NCBI RefSeq assembly: GCF_010093535.1 | Contig: NW_022985197.1 | Location: 123,666 to 187,665 of the forward strand | Origin: Lindgomyces ingoldianus | Taxonomy: Eukaryota; Ascomycota; Dothideomycetes; Pleosporales; Lindgomycetaceae | DNA: 64,000 bases | Direction of reading: 5' to 3' | In this document: piece after piece, positions 24,297-35,877 of the stretch | Position numbering within the stretch: position 1 is the stretch's first letter | Layout: the number at the start of each line of letters is the position of its first letter | Translations under genes and position numbers: made by a program | Notes under the pieces: generated by a model | Databases searched by the model: none | The model's input: only the letters and a program-made list of their open reading frames with translations | What the model was told of the DNA's origin: nothing

Positions 24297-24301
24297 CTAG
24301 T

Positions 24302-24619
24302 TGTCACGGTATCCTCCCCGGATCCCAGACATAACCATATTAGACGCGTACTAGAGTATTATTAGTGCATATCTGACATAAACATAACACAACATAGACA
24401 TAAACTTAAGCATAAACTGCCTTAACACTAACTAAACCTAAAATAAGCTTAATTTATACCTAAAGCGCTTAGACTTTTAAGCTAAGTATTTAATTACTAA
24501 TTTTCTTCTAAACTTTTCTATTCCTTATATAATGTCTTATACCTACTATAATACCTTACATAGTAATTAAACTAGACCTCTATAAAGCTTTATAACCTTA
24601 CTTATGCATAATTATAACA
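24302..24619 (+). repeat. Gypsy family 1 copy B, 5' LTR
   Basis: 318 bp. The outer end TGTCACGGTATCCTCCCCGG is intact and the inner end ATGCATAATTATAACA is converted. Confidence 0.93.
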
Positions 24620-24749
24620 TTATATTATGTTAAAACTTTAGCTAAGAATAGCCTTTAAATCTAATCTAATAAGCTTAGTACTTACATAACTTTAAGCTAT
24701 TAAAGTAAGCTAAAAAGCCTTTTAAAAAGCGCTTACTTTATAAAAAAGC

Positions 24750-27700
24750 TACTATGTTGTAAGCTTTAAAGCTTTTTAAAAAAACTTTAAAAAATAGCTT
24801 TATATTATTAAGTAGTCTGTTTCTGCCTTAACTTTTATTATAGTAGTAAGAACTAAAAACTTACTAGCCTTAAAGCTTACCTAGAAGTCTAGAGATAGCT
24901 TAACTCTTTTCTACCTAATGCTGCCTACAACCTATAACCTTTTTAACTTAGTAATAAAATCTAACTAACTTTCTAATCTCTTACTGTTTAATAGAAAATA
25001 AAAAGACCTACTTTTCTTTTTACATAAGCTTTAATACAAACTTAAAAGAAACATAGACTAATTCCTCTTTAAACACTTCTAGTTACTATATACTTACTCT
25101 TAACTTAACTATAACATAACAGCCTTAATTAACTTACTAATAAATAAAAATATTATTAACCTAGATTAATTTATAGTGTTTCTATAAGTAACTTATAAAG
25201 ACTTAAATAAAAAGTTAACAGCCTTAAGTTACCTAAACACTTTATAATAAAAAAAAAAGCTTTACTTTACACTTTACTAAGTTCTACTAACTTACATTTA
25301 ATATAGGCTTAAATAAGATAGGTCTAATTACAGCTTTATATAACTCCCTCTTAACTAAACTATAACACACTATAGTAGAAGAACCCCTCCTAAACAACCT
25401 TAACGCGTATGTAAACCTAATTGCTACCTATAATAATAACATAAGGTTCCTCCCTGTACAAGCCCTAATACACCCCTAAACTAGCGCAGTTGCAAATAAG
25501 AACTTTAATGTAATAAAAATTAATTTAAATTATGCTCTAGTTAGTTTTAAAAAGTGTAAAGATTATAAAAAAAAAAGTTAATACTTTAAGTGTAGTAAGT
25601 ATAGTTATATTTTTTAAAACTACTTTATTCCCCTTTTTTAAGTCTACGCAAGTAGTGCTGCTAGTACTTATTAAAGATTTTTACTATTTTAATCTTATTT
25701 TTATAAAGGCTTTAACTTGTATTTAAGCTCTAATCTTTTTTGCTACTCTTAACATAGCTGCAGCTATAGCAGTAGAAGCCTGCAAAAAGGCTTATCCTAG
25801 GGCTAAGTTGCCCCCTAGAACTAATTTAACACTAGATCTCTACTAACTTATAAGCTAAGTCCTTTACTAATAACTAAAAGTACTAAGTTAATATTCCTAT
25901 ATATTTATAATAAAGAACTATATTAGCCTTAATATAAGCTTTTATTAACTTAGAAGTAAATAGCATAGGTTACATTAATAGAAAACTAGCATATAAACTA
26001 AATTTTTAATTAACACTACTTACTTAAATAATTTACTTAACTAGATTTAATAAAAAATAACTTAAAAAAGGTTCTATTTTTTATACTATAACTATTATAA
26101 TTACTTACTAACACTATAAGAAGTAGATTAAGCTCTATGTAATAAACATAAAATGTTATAACTTAATCCTAGAATAACTATAGCTATATTAGTATAAAGT
26201 TACCTTTAATTACTAAAAGTAAGTTCTAAACTTTAACTTTTCTTAATGCTAAAACATATGCTTACACTTACACCTAAATAACACCTAAGTAGCACTTAAT
26301 ATAAAAGGTCTCTAGACTTACTTTTTAATAACCTAAAAAAAAACTACTTAAGTAAGGCTAATAAGCTAGGCCTTTTACTAAGATAAGTTATATAAAATAA
26401 TTTAATAACTACTTAAACTTAAAAAAAAAAAGCCTTTAAAAAATCTTTACTTACTTAATTTAGACATAAACTAGGACTTAAATAGCAGATAGACATCTGC
26501 TATATAAGACCTGCTTTATTTATAACTCTAGCTTAATAACTAGATTATAAAATCTACGCAGTTATAATTTCTAATATAGACTAAGCTTTAGCTCTCTAAA
26601 AATGCACTAACTTAAAGATAATAGTCTTTTAAGACTACTATAACTTATTACATGTTTTTTTTAAGATAAGTTTAATAAGCTTTTAATATAATATCTGTAT
26701 AATTACTAGATAACTTTTAAGCCTAGTAAACAACTTAGTTATAGGCTACTATATAAAATGTTGCTAAATAAATTAAAAGTGCTCTAAAAATACCTTAATA
26801 AAAACTTAAAAAAAAAGTTTATTTAAGCTAGCTTTTTACTAGTAGTGTTACTTATACTATTTATAAAAAAACTTAGAAGTAGGCTTTAATTCTATGTTAA
26901 CTACTAAAGACTAAACACTATTACTATTAAAAACTAATACTTAATTCTTTTTTTATAAAAAACTCTAAGCTAACTAAGTAAAGTAAAGTATTTTATAAAG
27001 TTAAATATTATTACTACTTTTAATAAGCTAAAAATAGCAAAGGGTAATAAGTAGCTAATAGTGTTTTAGACCTAATATAGACTATTTAAGTACTTAGTAA
27101 TGCCCTTTAGCTTAGCTAAAACGCCTAGTACTTTTTAACATTTTATAAATAACTTACTTTAACCCTACCTAGACATGTTCTGCACTGTGTATATTAATAA
27201 TATTTTAATTTATAGTAATAGCCTTTTAGAGCATAAACAGCATGTACGCTTAGTGCTAAAGGCTATAGAAGAAGCAGGTCTGTAACTTAACATAGACAAA
27301 TGTAAGTTCTACTAATTAAAGGTTACATATTTAGAATATATAATCTCTATAAATAGCATCTAAATAGACCCTATTAAAGTTTAGACTGTGCTAGATTAGT
27401 AATACCTAAAGAATGTAAAGGACATTTAAGCTTTTATAAAATTTACTAACTTTTACTAATAATTTATTAACAACTTTTTATAGCAAGTAAGCCTTATAAT
27501 TACACTTACTAAAAAAAAAATTTAATTTAACTTTAACTTAAATTACTAATAGTTTTTTAACTAGCTAAAGAAAGCCTTTACTAAAGCTTTAATACTTTAC
27601 TACTTTAACTTTAAACTACTAATACTTATAGAAGCTAATGCCTTAGACTATGTAGTAGCAGGAGTTCTCTTCTAGACTAAGCTAGATAGGACTATTAGGC

Positions 27701-29010
27701 CTATTATATACTTCTTAAAAAGAATAAGTTCTATAGAAGGTAATTATAAGATCTATAACAAGAAATTGCTTACTATAGTACACTACTTTAAATAATAGCA
27801 ACCTAAACTAGAAGGTGCAGCGCATCTAATACAGGTTCTATTTAACTATAAGAACTTATAGTACTTTGCAACTATAAAATAACTTAGCTACTAATAAGCC
27901 TATTAGTTTAAATACTTATTTTATTTTAATTTTAAAATTACTTATTATCTTAGTTAAAATAAAAGGAAACTAGATGCTTTTATAAGGCAATTCTAAAACA
28001 TCCTTACTTAAAAAAAAGTGTAAAAGGCTTAACACTAAACTCTACTTTAACTTAAGCTATTTTTAGACTTTAACCTAAATAAAATAAATTAAATAATTAA
28101 TTAAATTATTACTAATAAGTATCTAAATAATAAATTTATTTAAGAAACTTTAAACCTGCTCTAAAACAGCGCTAGTTAGTTAAAAAAAGTAACACTAGCT
28201 AACTATAAAAACTAAAATAGTAAGCTATATTACTATAACTAACTTATAATTTTTAATTTTAATAAACTAAGAATTAAACTACTCTAAATTATACATAACT
28301 TGCCTATTAAAGGACACCTAGGCAGAGGAAAGACTCTTAACCTACTACAAAGAGAGTACTACTAGCCCTGCATGTTCTATACTGTACGCTAATATGTATT
28401 ATGTTGCTATACTTACTATAAAGTAAAAGCCTTTTAAAAAAGGTATAATAGCTTACTTAAACTACTTCTAATCTCTAAATAAGCTTAAAAAGACATATTA
28501 ATTAATTTTATTATAAACTTACTTCTATCTAAAGGGTATATAAATATTATAGTAGTTATTAATTACTTAACTAAGTATTAATACTTAATACTATGTTCTT
28601 TTATAACTGCCTCTAATATAGCCTAGTTATTCTACTAATATGTATAGGTTTACTATAGCCTACCTAACATAATTATATTAGACAGAGGTACGCAGTTTGT
28701 CTTAGCCTTTTAGATTAAACTCTATAAATAGCTTTAAATTATTTTCTATTTATCTACAGCTTTTTACCTAGAGACTAATAGCTAGACTAAAAACATAAAC
28801 ACTATAATAAAATAAGTCTTATAAGTGTACATAAACTACTAGTAAGATAACTAGGTAAAATAGTTAGCTATAGCATAGTTTAAAGCTAATAATATAACAT
28901 CTAAATTAACATAAGTATCTCTATTCTTAGCAAACTATAAATACTACTTTTAAATAAAATTTAAACTACTTTTAAATACCCCTTAACTAACTTATTAATT
29001 TATATAAGTA
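24750..29010 (+). pseudogene. RIP-degraded Gypsy gag-pol, copy B
   Basis: Collinear with copy A. The reverse transcriptase motif is again YINNILIYS (about 27,185-27,218). An integrase LDRGTQFV stretch is at about 28,675-28,702. RNase H lies near 27,640-28,000. Stops are mostly TAG and TAA. It cannot encode a protein. Confidence 0.85.
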
Positions 29011-29644
29011 ATAAATATAAATAGACTTATTAATAAAATCTAAAACATATTTAAATATGTTTATAAAAAGCTTACATAGGCTTAAGCTCTTTAATAAAAG
29101 TATGTAAACTAATTCTAAACCTTTGCCCCTACATATGCAGCTAGCAAGAAGGTCTAGCTAGACACTAGAAATATTTAAATAAACTAATAATTAAAAAAAC
29201 TTAATTAAAAAAACCTTAGCTCTTTTATAGTAGCTTATATAGTCTTATTACACACTTACTAATTAATCTTACCTAATAGCATAAAGATACACCCTATGTT
29301 CTATGTATTATTACTGCGCTAAGCAGCTTTTAAATCTAACTATCTACTTAAATAGCTAAACCTGCTACCTAAACCTATTATTATAAATAATAAACTAAAA
29401 TATGTTATAAAAGACATTAAATAAATCTAGTTTAATAAAAAAAAATATATCTATAAATACCTTATAAAATAGACTAGATATAATAAACTGTTATAAGAAC
29501 TTATAAAAGCTTTATAAAAAAACTTTACAGTAACTTAATTTTACACTTAATACTTATCTAAACTAAATCTATACCTTAATAAAGACAACCTAATGCTAGA
29601 ACTACTAATATAAAGAATTCTTTTTCTAATAAGAGGGGGGGTAC

Positions 29645-29962
29645 TGTTATAGTATTCTCTCTAGATCCTAGACATAACTATATTAGACATGTACTAGAGT
29701 ATTATTAGTGCACATTTAACATAAATACAACATAATATAGACATAAACTTAAGTATAAACTACCTTAACACTAACTAAACTTAAAATAGGCTTAATTTAT
29801 ACTTAAAGTGCTTAGACTTTTAAGCTAAGTATTTAATTACTAATTTCTTTTTAAACCTTCTTGTTCCTTACACAACGTCTTGTACCTACTATAATACCTC
29901 ACGTAGTAATTAAACTAGACCTCCGTGAAGCTCTATAACCTTACTCGTGCACAATCGTGACA
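29645..29962 (+). repeat. Gypsy family 1 copy B, 3' LTR
   Basis: 318 bp. The inner end TGTTATAGTATTCTC is converted and the outer end GTGCACAATCGTGACA intact. Confidence 0.93.
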
Positions 29963-29967
29963 CTAGT

Positions 29968-30328
29968 CCTAGACTAGTCTCTAACGCAAGTATATAGGGT
30001 TTAGAATGTATCTAGCTAAGCTTAATTCTGTATAAAAGGATTAGCACATTTATTACATAAGCTGCATGCTTTTTTACTATGTACACTTCTATTAGAGCAT
30101 CCTCTATGCAGTAGGGACTAGAGATAAGACTGCTTACTATTAAGTTATAATAGTAAACCTAATTACTGCAGTAAATAAGAATAAATATATTAAGCTTTAT
30201 ACTAAACTTTAAAGTATAACTTTTTTATAAGCTTACTTTTACTATTTAATAGTAATTTAATAGCAGATAACACCTTACTTAGTATTGCTTACTAAGTAAA
30301 GTATAAAAAGCACTTAGTAATTAAAGTA
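29968..30328. other. AT-rich degraded DNA, unidentified
   Basis: Older substrate between Gypsy copy B and the 30,334 solo LTR. No feature recognised. Confidence 0.4.
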
Positions 30329-30333
30329 GACAT

Positions 30334-30535
30334 TGTAACAGCGTGTACTGCGTCACATGCTCTGCGGCATCAGCTCCCTTGCTTGCGCAACAAGTAGCAC
30401 GCTAGTGCTACAAGTAGCGCCTTAGCAGGGGCACACATGTATATTAAACTCGCAGAGCAGCTCCTCTGCTCCTTAGTTTAATCTAGTTGAGTTACACCAC
30501 CTCTTGCTTGTAGCTTGAGCATGCCGACTGTGACA
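30334..30535. mobile_element. Solo LTR, 202 bp, little RIP damage
   Basis: A GC-rich island starting TGTAACAGCG and ending CTGTGACA. The flanking pentamers GACAT (30,329-30,333) and GGCAT (30,536-30,540) differ by one G-to-A change, as expected of a RIPped target duplication. No internal domain. Not the same family as the other LTRs here. Confidence 0.75.
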
Positions 30536-30540
30536 GGCAT

Positions 30541-31154
30541 TAATAACACTTACTTTTTTTTAATTACTTTTATAAAGGCTTTATAATATTATACTAATGC
30601 AGTAGAATAGATAAGCTTAAAGTTAAACTTATATAGTAAGCAACTTTATTTTTTACTAGCTATTCTTAGGTACATTCTCTAATTACTTTTAATACACCTT
30701 ATATACGCTGCTAATAATACTGCAGTGCTATAGCACTTAACACTTATAATTCTTTATAATATTAGGCTTAATTAATCTTTAGTATCTTTTATACTAATAA
30801 GAATACTTTTAGTGCTACTTATTAGTATAATTTTATAGTCTATAAAAGTTCTACTTTTTTTATATTAAGTTTTAAAGTAATTATAGTTTAATTTATATTA
30901 AATACTTTATAACATTAAATGCTTAATAAGGTAGATATAATTAATTTTACCTAAGATAATAATATTATCTTTGCTAAAAATACTACTAAGTATCTTTATT
31001 ATAACTCTTCTATATTAACTCTCTAAGGTTAAAAAAAGCAGTTAAACTTTTTTATATTATCTACTTTTTTTTTAAAAGTTATAAAGAGCTTCTTAAAGAA
31101 ATAGTATACTGTTTAGCTTTTATTTAATTAATGTTTATAACTAATTTACTTTTA
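30541..31154. other. AT-rich degraded DNA, unidentified
   Basis: Older substrate between the solo LTR and the Fot1-like transposon. No feature recognised. Confidence 0.4.
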
Positions 31155-31156
31155 TA

Positions 31157-31212
31157 ACGTACTTCATAGGCGAGTTGCTCACACACCTAAGTCGCTTACT
31201 TTTGCCAAGACC
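31157..31212 (+). repeat. Left terminal inverted repeat of Fot1-like copy 1
   Basis: Starts ACGTACTTCATAGGCGAG. This end keeps C at positions that are T in the right end. Confidence 0.9.
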
Positions 31213-31299
31213 CCACCCCAACAAACTCTATTATGGCCTATAACAACCCGCTCTAGCACTATATAGTATAGTACAGCCTAGAATATTATTTAGATACTA

Positions 31300-32935
31300 C
31301 TTCTGCTTCTTGCTTACACATTTATGTGTTATGCCTAGTCTAATTACACTATCTGCAGCGCCTTTAGGATGGCTTACCTACTTTAGCTTACACCTGCTTT
31401 TTTACCTTCTTTCTATTACTGCGCGCTTTAAACTTCTTTAGAGCTATTAAGTGTAGGCTTTTTTAAATTATTAAAGTCTTTTCTGCTTTAATTTACTTTT
31501 TTTTATATAATTTATGTTATATAGTAGCCTTATTAGCTGCTTAAAGCTTAGTAATTTTTTATTACACTAACACTAGCTTATATATAATTATTACTACCCT
31601 TTTTAAGACTTTTTTAAACACCTTAACTATAAAAGTTAGTAAACTATTTATATACTTCTAAATTTTTATTTTTATAAGCATTAATTATAACTTAAGTTTT
31701 AAAGTATTACTTAGAGCTTACAACTACTAGAGCTTATTATATATAAGTAGTAGTAGTAATAAAGTGTGTAACTTTATATTAAGGCTTATTATAACTTATT
31801 ATAAGTTAAAAGAAACTAATCTAGCGCTTTAAAACTTTTTTTAAATATTCCTAAAAGTAATTATAGCATTATAAGCTACTTTAAAGTATAGCAGAAACTT
31901 TATTTTTATAATATAAGTAATTTAGTTATGTATAAGGTTTTTAGCTTAGTGCTTATATACTTTTTTTTAAAAAAGTAAAACAACTTATATTAAGTAGCTA
32001 TAAAAAGTGTAATAAGTAAAAAAGTATATAAATAGTAATAATTTTATTATTTTTATAGTATTACTAGAAATAAAGTAAGTTATAGCTTTTATAGCTATTA
32101 ATAACTAGCAGATAGTAGCTGCTAATAGTACACTTTTTTATATATATGTTAAAGTGCTTTAACTAGTCTAAACTAAGCTAATTAGTAGTCTAGCTGCGCT
32201 TAGAGATTATAATAACTTAATTTTAAAGTAGATTTTTTTTATACTAGTTTAAAAAGTAGTTGCTACTCTAAAAAATAATAAAAAGTAAAATAGCCTACTT
32301 TTTAGCATTAATGCCTTAGATAGCTGTTGTTTACTTCTAGTTACCTAGCTAAACTGCTTTTAGCTATTTTTATCTCTCTAAACTTATAATAACTGCTTTA
32401 GTAGATATTTAGCTTATTATAAACTTTATTTTATTAAAGTTATACATGTTATTATCTTAGATGCTATACTTAGCTTTAATATTCTTTATAAAGTTAAACT
32501 AGCTTTAAATTACTATAAGATTTTTATAAAAAGCTTTTTTATAGTTATACTTATACTTAAACTTTACTTTAAGCTTTAAGTAACACTTAATAAACATATT
32601 AAGCTAGTTTATGCTAATATAGCTTATATTATACTTAGCGTGTAAAGAATTAGCTATATTAGCTATAGCTACTAGCTAAGGGGGAAATCCTTACGCATCT
32701 AGCTTAAGTATGTGCTAAATAATTACCTACTTTTTATTATTATCTAGCTTTTATAAGTTAGCTATATAATTAGCTTAAAAAAGTTATCTAGTGTGTTAGT
32801 TACTTATTATTTTTTAAAAAACTTTATAGATAGCTGCAGCGTGTTAGTTAAAAAGTGTTATGTTTTATTTAAAAGCTTAAAGTATAAGCTGCATCTAATG
32901 TTTTTTTAACATGTTTAAGTAGTGTTATTAAAAAT
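31300..32935 (-). pseudogene. RIP-degraded Fot1-type transposase, copy 1
   Basis: Read on the minus strand, a helix-turn-helix (CENPB-type) segment near 32,650-32,707 shows KLDA, a stop, then GFPP and LVAIANIANSL, matching the LDSRGFPPR segment of this family. The first catalytic region at 32,421-32,456 reads DNNMYNFNKIKF. In intact relatives it is a DxDIYNFDExGF-type motif, so the catalytic Asp is now Asn. Further downstream the frame is too damaged to follow. The transposase is inactive. Confidence 0.8.
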
Positions 32936-32964
32936 GCATTAGTGTAAGAAGAGTAGTGTAGTAA

Positions 32965-33020
32965 GGTCTTAGCAAAAGTAAGCAACTTAGGTGTGTAAGC
33001 AACTCGCCTATAAAGTACGT
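32965..33020 (-). repeat. Right terminal inverted repeat of Fot1-like copy 1
   Basis: Reverse complement starts ACGTACTTTATAGGCGAG. It has more T than the left arm, so RIP hit the two arms unequally. Confidence 0.9.
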
Positions 33021-33022
33021 TA

Positions 33023-33405
33023 ATAGCTTTACTATATTTTTAAAAGTTGCACTAGCAGCACTAAAGTATATGCTTTACTTTATATACTTATAATAGCTAT
33101 TCTAATGTAATAAGTTCTTCTTTATTAACAGATATAGATGTTGCTTAGTAAGAAAAAATTATTACTCTCTTAGTGTAAAAAGTAGACCTATGTTAGTAAC
33201 TTTAAGATCTCTTATAAGAAAAAAGTTAGGCATTATTAAGCAAGGACTAGCAGTAGATAGGTAAATGTTACTTTTAATAGTGCTTTAATAGTGTTGCATT
33301 AGTGTTTAGCAGAAGTAAGACAGGTGCAGGACTAGTCCTAGACTTAATAATTATAAAAGGTTGTGTAATATTTAATTTAAAACTAGATAGGGAGCTTTTG
33401 TACAC
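33023..33405. other. AT-rich DNA up to the compartment boundary
   Basis: Last part of the degraded block. Composition changes sharply to normal at about 33,405. Confidence 0.5.
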
Positions 33406-33595
33406 TAACTCTAGTTGTTCTTGGGCCGAGATGCACTAGTCACGACTTAAGCAGGGGGCATCGGAGTTCGTCGGGCTGGTGCAATGCCGAGCCTCTGATG
33501 GTGCACCTTTGGCGTTTTATCGCACCCCAACATTAGTTATAGAGCACACGGGATCTTGTTATAATATACGGAATCTGATGTCTTGATTGATCTTC

Positions 33596-33802
33596 TCAAT
33601 ACAAGGAAAATATGTAAGAGTTAAATATTCCGATGATAACCCATTCGTCCGGAAAATAAACTTGAACCCGTGAGAAAAACTTCCGTGTGCACTCATCACG
33701 AGCCATGGTGTTGAACACATGCTCAGACGCCACAGCGCGTAACCGGGCCATTTTCGGCCCGTCGGCCAGCCACATATATATGTGGCTTTTTCGGGCTGAC
33801 AA
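33596..33802 (-). CDS. Doubtful small ORF, 68 codons
   Basis: It has ordinary codon use and a protein-like mix of residues (start MSARKSHIYMWLADGPK), and runs divergently from the gene at 33,918 with 115 bp between starts. A perfect palindrome lies in its beginning. I recognise no domain. It overlaps a longer frame of poorer quality on the same strand. It may be a decayed exon next to the AT-rich boundary, or chance. Confidence 0.2.
   Translation of the reverse strand: MSARKSHIYMWLADGPKMARLRAVASEHVFNTMARDECTRKFFSRVQVYFPDEWVIIGIFNSYIFSLY
33769..33786. repeat. Perfect 18-bp palindrome
   Basis: GCCACATATATATGTGGC, 132 bp upstream of the start at 33,918. It could be a TATA-containing promoter element, a dimer-binding site or a transposon footprint. 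Confidence 0.7.
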
Positions 33803-33917
33803 TACACTGAGTGACGGCTTTTGACACCGCTTTGGGGCGGTCTCGACCGCATTCTTTCCCTAGCGGTTTTTCTAGCCATCAACTTCATGCATCTGTAGCT
33901 TCTCAACTTCAAGAAAA

Positions 33918-34465
33918 ATGGCAGATCAACAGTCTCCTTCTAAACGCCCTTATAGCGAATCGCCGCCACTACCTTCACCTTCGAAAGTCCGCCGGCTCGA
34001 TGACACTCCCGCAAAATCAGCGCCAGTCACCCCTCCAGACAGTACGAAGAACGTCGAGTCAGACTCGTCGCCTCCGGGTCCGAAGCAGCAGCAGTCTAAA
34101 AGCGTGTCAAACTCTTCCCCAAAGTGTCCTGTCGTGGCTCGCCCCGTTGACTATACCGGAATGTCTCTGGAAGAACGATTGAAGTTCCACGACACTGTGC
34201 ACGCTGCAGAAATACATCGAGCGCGCAATGAGCGATGGCAACGGATGGAAGAAAGGCGCAGCAAAATGTCAAGAGCTGAACAGGAACAATGGATGATCGA
34301 CTTCCGGCAAAAAAATCGTAAGTCATTCAGAATCAGCACCCGGTCACTATAAAGCTGACAATGTGCGTAGAAATACCCGATCCAAAACCTGGTCCAAAAC
34401 TTTGTTTTGAAGATGTGATCGAGAGCAATTATTATTCATCGGGTGAGGACAATGATGAAGAGTAG
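33918..34465 (+). CDS. Unrecognised 164-residue Ser/Pro-rich protein, two exons
   Basis: Exons 33,918-34,317 and 34,371-34,465 join in phase around a 53-bp intron that has GTAAGT, a GCTGAC branch site and GCGTAG. Splicing gives 164 residues; without it the frame ends early after 144. Residues 1-75 are rich in Ser and Pro with several SP/TP sites (SPSK twice, TPAK, TPPD) and basic clusters (KRPY, KVRR) that could form a nuclear localisation signal. Residues about 95-133 are highly charged and probably helical. The last residues are acidic (SSGEDNDEE). No known domain is recognised. It is convergent with the gene at 34,589-35,409, 123 bp apart, in an island between transposon blocks. Codons show no RIP damage. 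The splice model is well supported; function is unknown. Confidence 0.7.
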
Positions 34466-34588
34466 ATATACTCAAGCAACATTATTGATTATTGGCATTC
34501 CATGTGCGCTCTCCAATGCCTCCCATACTAGATTAAAGTCATCTTTAATTAAACGCCATTGCTCTGCGCGCGTTGGTGTCTTTGCTAT

Positions 34589-35409
34589 CTAATCACCCAA
34601 AATTTCATCGCATTCAATGAGGGACTCCAGCGTGCCTTCAGGGCCAAACATAGCGCTTTGCCGAGTGCCATCTTCTTCGATCCAGGTAATAACTTTGCTA
34701 CCTTTTTCCCATTTTATCATACCGCCGAAGCCCAGCTTGTCATCTTGGGCCGTTCTAAAATATGCGATGACCGCCGGTGTCTTGTCGAGGAATTGGATCA
34801 GACAACGCCGAAGCGCGTCTTCTCCACTGCGGCACATCTCCGTCGAGAATGATCGACCTTTGGTCTATAATAGAATAGTTTAGATAGAGTTGACACGCTA
34901 AAAGGCATTTACTTCACTGTATATCTTAAGCCCGGATTCTCTGCTTCCAGACAAGAGACAGTGTATTCGAATTCGCCGCATGATACGGATCCGCCCCCCA
35001 CTAGTTGGACGACGGTCTTCGGCGCGCTATCTACAAGGACACCGGACTCGTCGAACGCTAGCCGGTGTTTTCCAGCGTCGGCAAATCGAAATCGTCGTAT
35101 ATTCGCCGGCGCCAGCTTCTCTTCTACGGCTTCGGTAATGAGCACAGACCAAGCCGTGCAAAGTCCATGTTTGTTGTTATAGAGGTGGGCGAGATCTGAC
35201 ATTGTAGCGTCTTCGATTTTCTTCACAATCAAAGATCGCACCTCATCGGTCAGGCGATTTGCCTTCTTGATGCCGAACGTGACAAGTGTCTCCGCCGGCA
35301 TTTCGCTATATCGCAGTAGCTGGACATAGTAACCGAAGCTGGAGTAGACCGACTTCGGCCACAACGTATGATATCGTTCTCGTGCGACTTCGAATCGTTC
35401 GGACGGCAT
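34589..35409 (-). CDS. Unrecognised 255-residue protein with possible Cys-His-Asp triad, two exons
   Basis: Exon 1 is 35,409-34,918 (164 codons) and exon 2 is 34,864-34,589 (91 codons plus stop). They are joined in phase 0 across a 53-bp intron with GTGAAG, a CTAAAC branch site and TATAG. Without splicing exon 1 ends two codons later. A segment HGLCTAWSVL (Cys84) is followed by GKHRLAFDESG (His115) and VLVDSA (Asp127). That order and spacing recall papain-like, transglutaminase-like or arylamine N-acetyltransferase-like Cys-His-Asp folds. This is an inference from residue pattern only. The C-terminal half holds GGMIKWEKGSKV and a WIEEDG stretch of unknown role. No signal peptide or membrane segment is seen. 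The start ATG has A at -3. The neighbour at 33,918 is convergent. Confidence 0.7.
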
Positions 35410-35877
35410 CTTGACGCTGTGTTGTATTCCTCAAATCCAGTAAACACGCAGACGGGACAGAGGTAAACAAACATTGCCACTTGCCTCGCTAGTTAACGAT
35501 ACTGGGAAGCTGCGAAGATCTTCTGTCGCAAAGAGGCCATCTCGGATCGGATTATTAATTGTCCGAGAATGAGCCTACCATAGATAATCTCATCAAGCAA
35601 CAACCTCAACTCTTGAAGAGGTCTGCTGCCATCATTTTCGCTCTCCGGCTTGCTATATCCCCCAGCCATTGTCTGGTAGTGATTCCCATTGATTATTCGC
35701 CAAAAAAGTGGCCGCTGGCACGCGAGCCTAGTGCGACACCTATCCACCTTCAGATCTATATGATAGCAGAGTCTGTACCTACGACTGCCCGCAACAGACG
35801 GCTTGCTGGGCAATACGCCAACCAGCGGTTGCCGTAAGCATCATCAGTTCCTTCTACTCATTATTGGAATAACTAAC
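35410..35877. other. Intergenic, no supported gene
   Basis: Overlapping frames of about 90-105 codons exist on both strands but none shows motifs or clear splice structure. The promoter of the 35,409 gene should lie here. Confidence 0.4.

Larger units (their letters stand above)
24302..29962 (+). mobile_element. Full-length Ty3/Gypsy element, family 1 copy B
   Basis: LTRs 24302-24619 and 29645-29962, 318 bp each, with an exact target duplication CTAGT (24,297-24,301 and 29,963-29,967). 5,661 bp long and collinear with copy A over its whole length. The polypurine tract before the 3' LTR includes GAGGGGGG. It is more heavily RIPped inside than copy A. Confidence 0.93.
31157..33020 (-). mobile_element. 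Fot1/pogo-like DNA transposon, copy 1, RIP-inactivated
   Basis: 1,864 bp flanked by TA on both sides (31,155-31,156 and 33,021-33,022). Terminal inverted repeats of about 56 bp (31,157-31,212 and 32,965-33,020) start ACGTACTT and differ at four places, all C/T. Size, TA target and the transposase match Fot1-type Tc1/mariner-superfamily elements of fungi. The transposase is on the minus strand. Confidence 0.9.
3960..33405. repeat. AT-rich, RIP-degraded transposon nest (first block)
   Basis: About 29 kb is dominated by TpA-rich DNA with stops in all frames. Transposon proteins can still be read through it, with the stops falling where CAG, CAA or TGG codons are expected and with Asp-to-Asn, Cys-to-Tyr and His-to-Tyr changes. 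This matches C-to-T change on either strand, as in RIP. The individual elements are listed separately. Short GC-richer islands inside it are mostly solo LTRs or the outer ends of LTRs. Confidence 0.9.

Noticed and set aside
33559..33912. 117-codon minus-strand frame
   Set aside because: Residue composition looks like non-coding DNA, and a better-looking 68-codon frame overlaps it.
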